Positions 1-8,647 are shown, counted from the first letter of the stretch. The stretch: 64,000 bases of DNA from Mangrovibacterium diazotrophicum (GCF_003610535.1 NZ_RAPN01000002.1:310001-374000); one strand, 5' to 3'. Numbers and translations are program-made. Notes: generated by a model from the letters alone, not told the origin.

Positions 1-459
1 GCCAAGCAGCGCGGGGTAAAAGAAGACTATTACTCAACCCGCGACCTCGTTAAAATCATTCAAACCAAAGGTAAGTCTGTCAAACATTTGGGAATTGTTT
101 TTGGGCGGGAAGACAGCGGTTTACGCAACGAGGAACTCCGCCGTTGCGATATGGTGAGCACTGTTCCCTTGCAAACCACCTACCCCAGCCTCAACCTGGC
201 ACAGGCCATCATGCTTTATGCGTATGAGCTCAGCCAAATCCATCAATCCGCAGAGATAGAGGAAAAACCCGAAGTGAATGAAAACGGATTTCGGGCACTG
301 AAAGATAAAAGCAGCAAACTACTGCTCGAGCTTGATTTTAAAGAAGAGTCAGCGATTTACCCCCGCATCTTGGAACGACTAAACCTGTTGGGTGAGAGTG
401 ACATTCACCTGTTACATTCTATTTGCAACAAATATTTTGAGAAAATGAGTAAAACCTGA
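1..459 (+). CDS. RNA 2'-O-methyltransferase, SpoU/TrmH family (5' truncated)
   Basis: C-terminal part of a SpoU-class (SPOUT fold) methyltransferase that moves a methyl group from SAM to a ribose 2'-OH of tRNA or rRNA. The frame is open to the left edge, so the start lies outside the window. Two family signatures are visible: motif 2 (GIVFGREDSGL, preceded by KHL) and motif 3 (YPSLNLAQAIMLYAYEL), which together build the knotted SAM site. The charged C-terminal tail resembles TrmJ-type enzymes, which modify tRNA position 32, but substrate cannot be fixed from this fragment. It ends 53 bases before the sigma factor gene. Family assignment is firm, substrate is inference. Confidence 0.9.
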   Translation, partial: AKQRGVKEDYYSTRDLVKIIQTKGKSVKHLGIVFGREDSGLRNEELRRCDMVSTVPLQTTYPSLNLAQAIMLYAYELSQIHQSAEIEEKPEVNENGFRALKDKSSKLLLELDFKEESAIYPRILERLNLLGESDIHLLHSICNKYFEKMSKT

Positions 460-512
460 TGCAACGTTCCGCAAAAGCGTGTCGTCTTTCAATCAAAGTA
501 AGCTGTTAAACC

Positions 513-1070
513 TTGGAAGCACAGTACAAAAACATTCACCAGGACATTATTGACCAGTGCAAACTGGGCAGCCGCGACGCACAATTTCAGCTGTATAAAT
601 TGTACTACAAATCGATGTACAATACCAGCCTGCGAATTGTGGCCAACAGCAACGACGCGGAAGATATCATGCAGGAATCGTTTTTAAGTGCTTTCCGAAA
701 GCTTGACACTTACGAAGGAAAAGTTAGTTTTGGCGCCTGGCTAAAGAAAATTGTGGTCAACCGTTCTTTGGATTATTTGAAAAAACGTCGCGTCGTTTTC
801 GAGGAAATCAACGAGCGCGTGATGGACGAGGAACCGGATCCGCGGATGGAGATTCGGGAAATTGACCTGAACAAGCTGAAAAAAGCCGTAATGCAATTGC
901 CGGAAGGTTATCGCGTCGTCCTGAGTCTTTACCTACTCGAGGGCTACGATCACGACGAAATATCTGAAATCCTGAACATCACCAATGTTTCGTCGCGCAC
1001 GCAATTGTTACGGGCTAAAAAGAAACTGCGGGATATTCTGGTCAAGGACGAACTGTTTTCCTTCAACTAA
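513..1070 (+). CDS. ECF-type RNA polymerase sigma factor
   Basis: A 185-residue sigma-70 family factor with only regions 2 and 4, as in extracytoplasmic-function sigmas. Region 2 runs about residues 25-90 (DAEDIMQESFLSAFRKL, then GAWLKKIVVNRSLDYLKKRR). Region 4 is about 120-175, with the helix-turn-helix around EGYDHDEISEILNITNVSSR. The start is a TTG; no upstream in-frame ATG exists, so a slightly later start is possible. The next genes encode a one-helix membrane protein and a secreted repeat protein. That is the usual sigma / anti-sigma / target layout and suggests the factor answers an envelope signal (inference). Confidence 0.93.
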   Translation: MEAQYKNIHQDIIDQCKLGSRDAQFQLYKLYYKSMYNTSLRIVANSNDAEDIMQESFLSAFRKLDTYEGKVSFGAWLKKIVVNRSLDYLKKRRVVFEEINERVMDEEPDPRMEIREIDLNKLKKAVMQLPEGYRVVLSLYLLEGYDHDEISEILNITNVSSRTQLLRAKKKLRDILVKDELFSFN

Positions 1071-1093
1071 AAGATGGAATGTAAAAAAGCAAC

Positions 1094-1663
1094 ATGATGA
1101 ACGATTTTGATGACATACTGGAAAAAACCTTTCGCGACAACAAAGCGATATTCGAAGAGGACGCTCCCCCGGGGCACTTCGAACGGTTTGAGCAACGGCT
1201 GAACCAACAGCACATTCGCCCGTTTTACCGGCAACGTAAGTTTTACCTGCGGGTTGCTGCAGCAGTTGTTTTTGTGCTGCTGGTCGGCAACCAGGTTCGC
1301 ATGTACATGGATCGCCCGGCCGAGCAGCCGGCAACACTTTCGAGCGTTTCGCCTGAATACCGCGAAGCTGAATTTTATTACACAACATCCATCGACGAGG
1401 GAATGCGCCACTGGAAGCGACTGACAGCCGACGGTGAGATTTCTCAGGAAGAGCAGGATATGATGAAACAGGAAATTGCCGAATTCGACGCAACCTATAA
1501 ACGATTGCAGGAAGAACTCGCAGCGAATCCAGAAGACGAGCGCGTCATCAATGCGATGCTCGAGCTTTACCAAACCCGGTTGAGCATCATCAACCTGATC
1601 ATTAACAAACTGGAAGACATTAAAAAATTAAAAGAAAATAACCATGATGAAAGTGAAATTTAA
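1094..1663 (+). CDS. Probable anti-sigma factor, single-pass membrane protein
   Basis: A 189-residue protein with a short acidic cytoplasmic N-terminus containing a PPGHFERFEQRL stretch, a single hydrophobic helix at about residues 50-67 (LRVAAAVVFVLLVG) and a periplasmic part predicted to be helical and highly charged (residues 90-189). N-terminal motifs of this kind are common in Bacteroidetes membrane proteins encoded next to ECF sigma factors. I do not recognise a named domain. The gene lies 23 bases after the sigma factor and overlaps the next gene by 20 bases, so the three are very probably one operon. The anti-sigma role rests on position and topology only. Confidence 0.7.
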   Translation: MMNDFDDILEKTFRDNKAIFEEDAPPGHFERFEQRLNQQHIRPFYRQRKFYLRVAAAVVFVLLVGNQVRMYMDRPAEQPATLSSVSPEYREAEFYYTTSIDEGMRHWKRLTADGEISQEEQDMMKQEIAEFDATYKRLQEELAANPEDERVINAMLELYQTRLSIINLIINKLEDIKKLKENNHDESEI

Positions 1664-2681
1664 AATCCTGATTGCCCTGCTGGCTCTGCTGCCGCTTGGT
1701 TTGAAAGCCGAAGATTACAGCAAAACAATCCACAAGGGCTACACAACGTCTCAAATTACGGCACTCGATGTTAGCAACAAATTCGGGACGATTGAGATTA
1801 ACGATTTTGGCGGCGACTCGGTTACCGTTGACGTAACAATTACCGTTGAATCGAACAGTGAAGGACGTGCGGCACAGCTCATGAACCTGATTCAAATTAA
1901 CATCAACCGCAGCGGCAGTGTGCTGAACGCGCAAACGGTCATTAGTGATGACTTCAAATCGAAACAAAACTTTTCGATCGATTACAAAATCAACATCCCT
2001 AAAGATCGCAAGCTGGATGTTCAAAACAAATTCGGCAATGTGGCCGTGCAAGCTTTGGATGCCGCAGGCAGTTTTGATATTTCGTACGGAAATCTTACAG
2101 CAGGCGTGTTGAACTCTCCGGGCGACGGCGTTCTGCTCGACCTCTCGTACGGCAAAGCCGATATTGAATCGGTGAATAAAATGCAAGGCGAAGTAAAGTA
2201 TTCGAAGGTTTACGTTGGACAAGCAGGCTTCCTGAGTATGGAAACCAAATACTCCGGCATCAACGTTGACGAGCTGCAATCGCTTAGCCTCGAATCAAAA
2301 TACGACGATGTGAAGCTGGGCCATGTTGGTTCTGTTACAGCCGAGTCGAAATACACGAATTACTCGCTGGACGAATTATCCGGATCAATGAATATTAATA
2401 CCGAATACGGATCAGTTCGGGTTGGCAAAGTACTCCCTAATTTCAGCAAAATCGAGATCACCAACAGCTATGGCGGAATCTCCCTGGGTATGGATCAGCT
2501 CTCGTACCTGCTGGACGCCGATTGCGATTACTGCGATGTGAAATATCCGACAGAAAGCTTCCAGGGCAACCGTCAAAAAGACAATTCACGCCTGCAGGTA
2601 GAAGGCAACGTTGGAACACCATCCGGAGGACAACAAGTGATTATTAAAAGTCGCTACGGCGGAATAAAACTAAATAAGTAG
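1644..2681 (+). CDS. Secreted DUF4097-like beta-repeat protein
   Basis: A 345-residue exported protein. It opens with a signal peptide (LLALLPLGLKA, cleavage near residue 22) and continues as repeated beta-strand units of about 20-25 residues, each with a Tyr-Gly/Tyr-Ser/Tyr-Asp core (examples TKYSGINVDEL, SKYDDVKLGHV, TEYGSVRVGKV, NSYGGISLGMD). This periodicity is typical of the DUF4097 putative-adhesin beta-helix. It is co-transcribed with the sigma/anti-sigma pair and may be the target or sensor of that system. A rho-independent terminator follows. ATG codons at 1644 and 1647 are both usable. Confidence 0.8.
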   Translation: MMKVKFKILIALLALLPLGLKAEDYSKTIHKGYTTSQITALDVSNKFGTIEINDFGGDSVTVDVTITVESNSEGRAAQLMNLIQININRSGSVLNAQTVISDDFKSKQNFSIDYKINIPKDRKLDVQNKFGNVAVQALDAAGSFDISYGNLTAGVLNSPGDGVLLDLSYGKADIESVNKMQGEVKYSKVYVGQAGFLSMETKYSGINVDELQSLSLESKYDDVKLGHVGSVTAESKYTNYSLDELSGSMNINTEYGSVRVGKVLPNFSKIEITNSYGGISLGMDQLSYLLDADCDYCDVKYPTESFQGNRQKDNSRLQVEGNVGTPSGGQQVIIKSRYGGIKLNK

Positions 2682-2702
2682 GAAACACCCAAAAACATGA
2701 AG

Positions 2703-2730
2703 CCACAAGTATCTCGCTTGTGGTTTTTTT
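2703..2730 (+). terminator. Rho-independent terminator after the sigma-factor operon
   Basis: Perfect 7-bp stem CCACAAG / CTTGTGG with a 7-base loop, followed directly by seven T. It lies between the DUF4097 gene and the glycosyltransferase, and also argues against a start of the latter at the GTG at 2720. Confidence 0.85.
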
Positions 2731-2752
2731 GTATTTTAGTCTATCGAGTGGT

Positions 2753-3865
2753 ATGACTAAAAGACTTCACATTATAAGTTTTAATAACCCCAGTCCGCCC
2801 GATTACGGAGGTGTGATTGATGTGTATTACAAGCTTCAGGCTTTGCATCAGGCTGGTATCGAAATCTATTTTCACTGTTTCGAATATGACCGTCCCCGCA
2901 CTCCTGAATTGGAACAGTTTTGCCACCAGGTTTTCTACTATCCCCGACAGACCGGCATAGAAGCTCAACTGAGCATCATCCCTTACATTGTCAAAAGCCG
3001 GAATCACCCGGATTCATTGAAAAACCTGCTTTCTGTCACAGCCCCTATTCTTTTTGAAGGCTTGCACACCTGCTATTTGCTGAATCACCCCCTACTGGAC
3101 GCTTACAAGAAATTGGTGAGGGCTCACAACATCGAACACCAATATTATTTCAACCTATATATTTCTGAATCAACCATCCAAAAGCGATGGTATTTCGCTG
3201 TTGAAAGTTTACGGCTGAGGCTGTTTGAAAACCGCCTGAAAAAAGCACAGTGTATTTTATCGATTTCATCGACAGAAACCGCCTATTTCCAATCCCATTT
3301 TGGCGATACCCGTTTTATTCCGGCTTTTCATCCGTACAAAGAACTGACAACGAAGCCCGGCTGGGGTGAATACCTGCTCTTTCACGGAAATCTGAGCGTT
3401 AACGAAAACCAAAAAGCAGTAAAATACCTCATTCGAAAAGTGTTTTCGCAAATTACGGTCAGCTTCGTCATTGCAGGTAAAAATCCGCCGGAGTGGCTGA
3501 CAGATATGGTAAAAGACATTCCGCATATTTCGCTAATTGCCAATCCCCCGCAGGAACGAATGAATCGTCTGATTAAAGAAGCACATATCTGTGTGATTCC
3601 TTCGTTCCAGGGAATCGGGATGAAGCTGAAATTGCTGACTTCACTTTTTACCGGGAAACATTGCCTCACAAATTCGACCATGGTAATGGGAACAGATTTG
3701 AAAAATCTTTGCCATATTGCGGACACGCCGCAGGAAATGGTTCAATCCATTCAGAAACTAATGGAGGAGCCTTTTACCAAAAATGAGATTCACCGGCGGA
3801 AATTAAAACTTGAAACATTTTATTCGAATGAAATTAACGCCCAAAAGATTATCGACCTTTTGTAG
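2753..3865 (+). CDS. Glycosyltransferase, GT-B fold (GT1/GT4-like)
   Basis: A 370-residue cytoplasmic or membrane-associated sugar transferase. The N-terminal Rossmann half begins with HIISFNNPSPPDYGGVIDVY, the usual acceptor-side loop of GT-B enzymes that follow a PPxxGG pattern. The C-terminal half carries LLFHGNLSVNENQKAV, the start of the nucleotide-sugar domain, and a later GIGMKLKLL segment where GT4 enzymes keep the donor-binding E-x7-E region. I chose the ATG at 2753: the longer frame starts at a GTG lying inside the preceding terminator. The next gene starts 38 bases before this one ends, so the two are coupled. Donor and acceptor sugars are unknown. Confidence 0.8.
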   Translation: MTKRLHIISFNNPSPPDYGGVIDVYYKLQALHQAGIEIYFHCFEYDRPRTPELEQFCHQVFYYPRQTGIEAQLSIIPYIVKSRNHPDSLKNLLSVTAPILFEGLHTCYLLNHPLLDAYKKLVRAHNIEHQYYFNLYISESTIQKRWYFAVESLRLRLFENRLKKAQCILSISSTETAYFQSHFGDTRFIPAFHPYKELTTKPGWGEYLLFHGNLSVNENQKAVKYLIRKVFSQITVSFVIAGKNPPEWLTDMVKDIPHISLIANPPQERMNRLIKEAHICVIPSFQGIGMKLKLLTSLFTGKHCLTNSTMVMGTDLKNLCHIADTPQEMVQSIQKLMEEPFTKNEIHRRKLKLETFYSNEINAQKIIDLL

Positions 3866-5255
3866 CCTGATCCTAATTTTTCTTCTGCCTTCTTTCGGGA
3901 ATGCGCAGGCCTACCAAATCAATATCGATATTCCGGCGTACCGCGACAGCCAGCTCATTGTGGCCGGTTATTATTTCGGCAACCTGTTCGTGAAAGACAC
4001 CCTTCAGTTGAATTCCTCCGGACATGCCATTTTTCAGGGAGTTAAACCGTTGGATGAAGGAATCTACCAACTTTACCTCAACAACAAAACCTCTTACGAT
4101 TTTCTGGTTGGTTCGGATCAAAAATTCAATATTACAATTCCTGCCGGTTCGAAAAAAGCTGAGATAAAAGGCGCTGTAGAAAGTGAAAAATTTCAGGGCT
4201 ACATTAACTTCCTGGCCAAGCAAAAAAACAAGTTCCACGAACTGTCGGACAAAGAGCAACGCCTAAGTCCAAAATCGGATTCACTGCAAAAAGTGAAAAC
4301 CGAGATCCAAAAGCTGGATAAGGACGTGAAGAAATACCGGTTTCAGGAAGGGACGAAAAACAAGGACAACTTCTACGGTAAAGTTTTATTGGCTGGACAC
4401 CAGGTTGAGCTGGATGATTCACAAATTCCGCCAGCTTACCAAGCCCGCGATTCGCTAAAATGGGTGTACGAATATAATTTTCGCAAAAATCATTATTGGG
4501 ATTATTTCGATTTGGGCGACATTGGACTTTGGCACACCCCCTTTGTAAAAGACCGCTTGACGGAATATTTCAACCGCGTGCTTCTGCAGTCGCCCGACAG
4601 CGTTTTACCCGAGGCAATCCGCATCATCGAAGAACACCGCGACAACCCGGAGTTGTTTCAGAACCTCACGTCCTTCCTGACAAACAACAGCATCCAATCG
4701 AAAGTGATGGGAATGGAAAATGTGTTTGTGGCACTGGCCGAACGCTACTACCTGAGCGGACAGGCAAGCTGGGCTGATGAAAAAACACTGGAAAATATTG
4801 GCCGCGAAGTTGCCCTGCGTAAAAACAATCTCGTTGGCCACATTGCTCCCGAACTTTTGCTGGAAGGTGCCAACGGCGAATTTCACAGCTTGCACCAAAG
4901 CCCAACGGCTTATACCTTACTCGTTTTTTGGGAACCGGGTTGCAGCCATTGCAAGCACGAAATCCCCAAACTGTACGACGAAATTTTCCTGAAAGCCAAA
5001 CCCTCGCAACTCTCCGTTTACGCTGTTTACACCATGACCGATAAAAAGGAATGGACAGACTTTATTGACGAGCACGAGTTGAACGACTGGATGAATCTTT
5101 GGGATCCCACCCAAATTTCGGACATGAAACTGCTCTACGGCGTACGTACCACTCCTTCGCTTTTTCTTCTGGATAAAGACAAAAAGATTGTCGCCAAACA
5201 GTTGGATATTCCCGGCATGAAACGCCTGCTAAAGGTTCTAAACGTGATGCAATAA
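3828..5255 (+). CDS. Secreted thioredoxin-fold protein (TlpA-like, DUF5106-type)
   Basis: A 475-residue envelope protein with an N-terminal signal peptide ending near SFGNAQA. The first 300 residues form a beta-rich domain plus a charged helical region of the DUF4369/DUF5106 kind found in Bacteroidetes disulfide proteins. The last 140 residues are a thioredoxin fold: redox motif CSHC in VFWEPGCSHCKHEIPK and the cis-proline loop TTPSLFLLDKD. It probably reduces or exchanges disulfides in the periplasm. The ATG at 3828 gives a clean signal peptide; a TTG six codons upstream is less likely. Overlaps the glycosyltransferase end by 38 bases. Confidence 0.85.
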   Translation: MKLTPKRLSTFCSLILIFLLPSFGNAQAYQINIDIPAYRDSQLIVAGYYFGNLFVKDTLQLNSSGHAIFQGVKPLDEGIYQLYLNNKTSYDFLVGSDQKFNITIPAGSKKAEIKGAVESEKFQGYINFLAKQKNKFHELSDKEQRLSPKSDSLQKVKTEIQKLDKDVKKYRFQEGTKNKDNFYGKVLLAGHQVELDDSQIPPAYQARDSLKWVYEYNFRKNHYWDYFDLGDIGLWHTPFVKDRLTEYFNRVLLQSPDSVLPEAIRIIEEHRDNPELFQNLTSFLTNNSIQSKVMGMENVFVALAERYYLSGQASWADEKTLENIGREVALRKNNLVGHIAPELLLEGANGEFHSLHQSPTAYTLLVFWEPGCSHCKHEIPKLYDEIFLKAKPSQLSVYAVYTMTDKKEWTDFIDEHELNDWMNLWDPTQISDMKLLYGVRTTPSLFLLDKDKKIVAKQLDIPGMKRLLKVLNVMQ

Positions 5256-5383
5256 AAACATTAGGTATTCTTCAATGGGAAGCTTACCTTCGGCCCCCCG
5301 AAACACCGCCTAAAAACAAAGGCATACTTTCGCGTGTTAAAACTGGTATAAAACTCACAGGAAGAGTGGTAGAGGAATTGCGT

Positions 5384-5656
5384 ATGGAAACAGATAAATT
5401 TAAAAATCTACGATACAGGCTAATGGAAACCGAGACGTGGCCGCTCGAATACATGTTCAAGTTTATAACGCCTAACCATGAGGGAAAAGTGGAACAAATA
5501 AAGGCGATCCTTCCCGACAACGGTCAGTTTTCGTTCAAACACACTTCCAGCCTGAAACACGTGGCAATCACCTGTGTTGCAACGATGAAAAATGCAGACG
5601 AGATTATTGAGATCACCGAACGGGTAGACCGGATTGATGGCGTGCTGATCCTGTAA
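5384..5656 (+). CDS. DUF493 (YbeD-like) family protein
   Basis: A 90-residue ferredoxin-like-fold protein. The order PLEYMFKFITPNHEGKVEQI, then SSLKHVAITCVATM and a C-terminal helix ending RVDRIDGVLIL matches DUF493/YbeD, a small cytosolic family of unsettled role with an ACT-like fold. I prefer the ATG at 5384; a GTG six codons upstream is in frame. It stands alone and faces a small convergent ORF. Confidence 0.82.
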   Translation: METDKFKNLRYRLMETETWPLEYMFKFITPNHEGKVEQIKAILPDNGQFSFKHTSSLKHVAITCVATMKNADEIIEITERVDRIDGVLIL

Positions 5657-5664
5657 CGGAGCAA

Positions 5665-5763
5665 TTATTCTTTACTTCGGGCTTTCTTTTCGTAGTAAGA
5701 GGCTATTGCGAAAAGTGCCACGACCACGCTAACTACGATCGACATGATTTGCATGACTGACAT
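5665..5763 (-). CDS. Small single-helix membrane protein (32 aa)
   Basis: A 32-codon minus-strand ORF with ATG at 5763 and TAA at 5665. Residues 2-24 form one continuous hydrophobic helix (MSIVVSVVVALFAIASYY), followed by a positively charged tail EKKARSKE, which predicts a cytosolic C-terminus by the positive-inside rule. There are no polar breaks in the helix and the frame is clean. It sits convergent to the DUF493 gene, 9 bases after its stop, in a gap otherwise without genes. No family is recognised. The helix-plus-basic-tail layout is like small subunits that stabilise membrane complexes. No good promoter was found, so expression is unproven. Confidence 0.55.
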   Translation of the reverse strand: MSVMQIMSIVVSVVVALFAIASYYEKKARSKE

Positions 5764-5905
5764 AAGCTAAGGTTTTAGTTGTTACAGCAGCCAAAATAAG
5801 AGATCACTAACAAATTATGTATTCCTGCCGGCATGCTTTGCGGCATTTTCGAGATGTGATATCGAAATTAGTCAATAAACTAATAATCAGATTTAGTTAA
5901 GAATT

Positions 5906-8089
5906 TTACTCCCCGCCCAGGTAAAGCACCTTTTGCGTGTAGTTCTTTCCGCTGATTTGGCTGGTTAACCGCACAAAATAAATTCCGGGACGAAAACCGT
6001 TGAAGTCGAAAGCCATGCGATCAAGCCCTGTCAAAGTTGAACTTACGGCATAACGATTTCCCAGCAGGTCGAAAATTTCCGGTTTTGAAGGTTGCACATC
6101 ATCCTCGAACCGAATCGTCAGTTCCTGTCCGTAAACGAACGGATTCGGGTAAGCGACCACATCTACATTTTCGTCTTCAAACGGGTTGTATTCAACCGAC
6201 TCGTCATAGAAGCAAACCAAAGCCTCCATCACTGCAGCCGAACCATTTGTGGTGTTGCTTTTTTCCGAATAGCTGTACCAATCTCCGCCATCGCGGATAA
6301 AAAATGAATTGGAAGTATCGTCAGTCCGATCTGCCAGGAAGACAGCAAATACATCATTCGCTCCCAAATCCTCGATTGACCAGGCGAGGTAGAAATTTCC
6401 ATCGGTGCTTACCTGCTGATCAAAAGCCAGGTAATTCATCACACCCGCTTCCTGGTTGGTCAGCTCAAAATCCTGACTGTACAGCAAAGTACCGGGAATA
6501 TCTCCCCCTTCATAAACTGAAACAGTCAATACTGCAATTGACGAACTGATTGATTTATTGGCAATGCCCAAAGTTAGCCCCTGAACGTTGCAAGAAGTTT
6601 CAAATTGAAAAGCTTCCGCAAATTCAGTAAAACCATATGCATTTGTTCCGCTGTAGTAGCCACTGCTTTCATTCGTAACATCAATTAGTCCATCGAAGTG
6701 CGAGTCCGCGTCTTTCATATTGGTGAGAACGGTACATTGCTGCTCATCCGCGTAAGGATTCAAGCCGGAAATAGCTGTTGTTCCTGAATTATTCGGGTCA
6801 AGCCAGGTTTTCAACTGCTTGTCGCTTTCGGAGAAATGGTTCCAGGCAAAGCGAAATTGCGCAAAGTAATCATTCACCGGGTTAGAGCAGGTTGCCTCGC
6901 CGCCCACCAGCGAACCGCGCACGCGCATGTCCGGATCGATCAACGCCGCTCCTGATGAACCGGCCTCGGTGGTTCCTTCTTCCCAATTCGATATCTGCCA
7001 AAACGAGCCGGAAACATAATCCTCTGAATACGAAGCTGCCGAAGGAGAATTGCGGTCAATCGCCACTTTCTTAATGTCGCCCAGCGGATGATGAATGGAA
7101 ACCGTAGAATCAGGCGCCGAAGATGAATGATCCCATCCCAAATAGTACGGCTGGTAACTCTTAGGCGGCGCCACACTCAGCTCAACCAAACTAAAATCGA
7201 GCTCTGAAGAACTGGCCCTCAGGCTACTGCCACTCAGCGAATTCAAAACCTCGCCATCAATACTCTTACAATAAGGTGATTCATAATTAAACAGGAAAAC
7301 GCTGCTTGAGGCATCGGTCGCATTTTCAATACAGTGACTCGCCGTTAACAGATAAGGCGTGCTATCAGCGGGTACATCGTTCAGTAATGTTCCGGTACAC
7401 AGTTCGGTTCCCCGAATCAAGATTCGGCAAACTCCGTTGGCTGCTTCACGGTATTTTTGCAGGTAATCACAATTGACGTTCACATTACACGACCCCGACT
7501 CACCCAATGGACGACGGTCGCCGTTGTACGCTTTCAGGCCAACAAAATCGTGGTTCACCGACTCCAGAACCAGCTCGCCACTGAACTCGGCATCTAGTGG
7601 TTCTTCATATTGCAGAATGAGGCGATCGCCGGCTACCGGCATCGTTGCCAGCACACCGTCGGACTTGTTATTTTGAGCAGTGAAGGCACCGATCAGATCA
7701 CTTCCATCTTCGGAAAACAAAAACAAACGTGCACCTTCCGGCACGTAATAACGGCTAAAAATTACATTCAGCGACAAAGCTCCCGGAGATTCCAGTTTCA
7801 ATTGCCAAATTTTCCAGTCACCGGATTCAATCCAGGTTCCCGAGTTTTCAGTCGAAAAATCGACCGGAATCGAATACGCAAACCGAAAAGCTTTGAGTTG
7901 CGGTTGTTCCTTCTGCAAATTTTTTACCAACTGAATTTCTTCGGCAGGAACCGTTAGCGACACAAACGAGCTGGCCCGGGCCACCTTCAATTGCTGAATC
8001 GGCATCGGCTGTCCGCCTTGTGAAAGTTGCGCCCAAAGCGGCAAGCATGCTAGACTAAAAAACAGCAGGAGAATACTTTTTAATTGCAT
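5906..8089 (-). CDS. Secreted trypsin-like serine protease with T9SS sorting domain
   Basis: A 727-residue exported protein. The start chosen (ATG at 8089) gives a signal peptide ending at PLWAQ; the longer frame adds 18 residues without a signal. The peptidase domain has the chymotrypsin-fold triad: His in LLTASHCIENA, Asp in ELDFSLVEL and Ser in TEAGSSGAALIDP, in the layout of lysyl endopeptidase-like enzymes. A middle beta-sandwich follows. The last 80 residues (VVAYPNPF ... GIYFVRLTS ... QKVLYL) are a type A sorting domain for the type IX secretion system. The protein is therefore probably moved across the outer membrane and attached or released there. Confidence 0.9.
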   Translation of the reverse strand: MQLKSILLLFFSLACLPLWAQLSQGGQPMPIQQLKVARASSFVSLTVPAEEIQLVKNLQKEQPQLKAFRFAYSIPVDFSTENSGTWIESGDWKIWQLKLESPGALSLNVIFSRYYVPEGARLFLFSEDGSDLIGAFTAQNNKSDGVLATMPVAGDRLILQYEEPLDAEFSGELVLESVNHDFVGLKAYNGDRRPLGESGSCNVNVNCDYLQKYREAANGVCRILIRGTELCTGTLLNDVPADSTPYLLTASHCIENATDASSSVFLFNYESPYCKSIDGEVLNSLSGSSLRASSSELDFSLVELSVAPPKSYQPYYLGWDHSSSAPDSTVSIHHPLGDIKKVAIDRNSPSAASYSEDYVSGSFWQISNWEEGTTEAGSSGAALIDPDMRVRGSLVGGEATCSNPVNDYFAQFRFAWNHFSESDKQLKTWLDPNNSGTTAISGLNPYADEQQCTVLTNMKDADSHFDGLIDVTNESSGYYSGTNAYGFTEFAEAFQFETSCNVQGLTLGIANKSISSSIAVLTVSVYEGGDIPGTLLYSQDFELTNQEAGVMNYLAFDQQVSTDGNFYLAWSIEDLGANDVFAVFLADRTDDTSNSFFIRDGGDWYSYSEKSNTTNGSAAVMEALVCFYDESVEYNPFEDENVDVVAYPNPFVYGQELTIRFEDDVQPSKPEIFDLLGNRYAVSSTLTGLDRMAFDFNGFRPGIYFVRLTSQISGKNYTQKVLYLGGE

Positions 8090-8197
8090 AGATTGAATTC
8101 GAACACAATCAAATTTATAAAATTTAGATACAAAACAGATCATATTCCAGCTTTAAGCCAATGATCCAACAATTTAAACGAAGCGTTTGGCAAACAA

Positions 8198-8228
8198 TTT
8201 TACAACACACTACTTTTCTTTATTTTTG
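8198..8228 (+). promoter_or_regulatory. Promoter-like boxes close to the start of the tRNA-editing gene
   Basis: TTTT at 8198-8201, a 19-base spacer and TATTTTTG at 8221-8228 fit the Bacteroidetes sigma pattern. The ATG at 8234 lies only five bases after the box, so the transcript may be leaderless or nearly so. Confidence 0.5.
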
Positions 8229-8233
8229 GAGAT

Positions 8234-8647
8234 ATGAAAGTACTAGTCATGTATGTCAACCGCTTTAGTTACAAAACTGCGGAGAAAAACCTGCCAAGCA
8301 TCGAAGAGCTGGACGAGAGCCGGGAATTTACCGATTCGGTTTTGGCCTTCATCCAGGTTGAAGAAAAAGATGAACTGAAGGACGTGGCCAGCCGCGAGAA
8401 AAAGCTGGTCAACCACTTGAAATGGACCGCCCGAAAAAATGAAGCAAACAGAATTATCCTGCACTCTTTCGCGCATCTGTCCGAGTCGAAGGCGTCGGTG
8501 CCTTTTACGCACGAGCTGTTCAACCTGGCCGAAAAACGATTGCAAAATGCCGGCTATGAAACCGCCCAAACTCCGTTCGGCTATTTCCTTGATCTTCAAA
8601 TTGATGCTCCCGGGTTTTCGCTTGCCCGCATTTGGGCCGAACTCTGA
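8234..8647 (+). CDS. Stand-alone threonyl-tRNA synthetase editing domain (archaeal type)
   Basis: A 137-residue protein that matches the N-terminal editing domain of archaeal ThrRS (D-Tyr deacylase-like fold). Shared landmarks in order: the opening strand MKVLVMYV; VLAFIQVEEKDE, the family's VLVAFISVE-type strand; the HSFAHLSE segment, corresponding to the active-site YPFAHLS; and TPFGYFLDL, corresponding to APFGYY. In archaea this domain removes serine wrongly loaded on tRNA-Thr. Here it is alone and no synthetase lies nearby, so a free-standing, trans-acting proofreading role is inferred. It is followed by a TatD-type nuclease and tcdA, another tRNA gene. Confidence 0.78.
   Translation: MKVLVMYVNRFSYKTAEKNLPSIEELDESREFTDSVLAFIQVEEKDELKDVASREKKLVNHLKWTARKNEANRIILHSFAHLSESKASVPFTHELFNLAEKRLQNAGYETAQTPFGYFLDLQIDAPGFSLARIWAEL

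Noticed and set aside
1008-1573. Long minus-strand frames across the sigma/anti-sigma genes
   Set aside because: Antisense shadows of well-supported plus-strand genes; composition is Cys/His/Arg-rich and unlike a protein.
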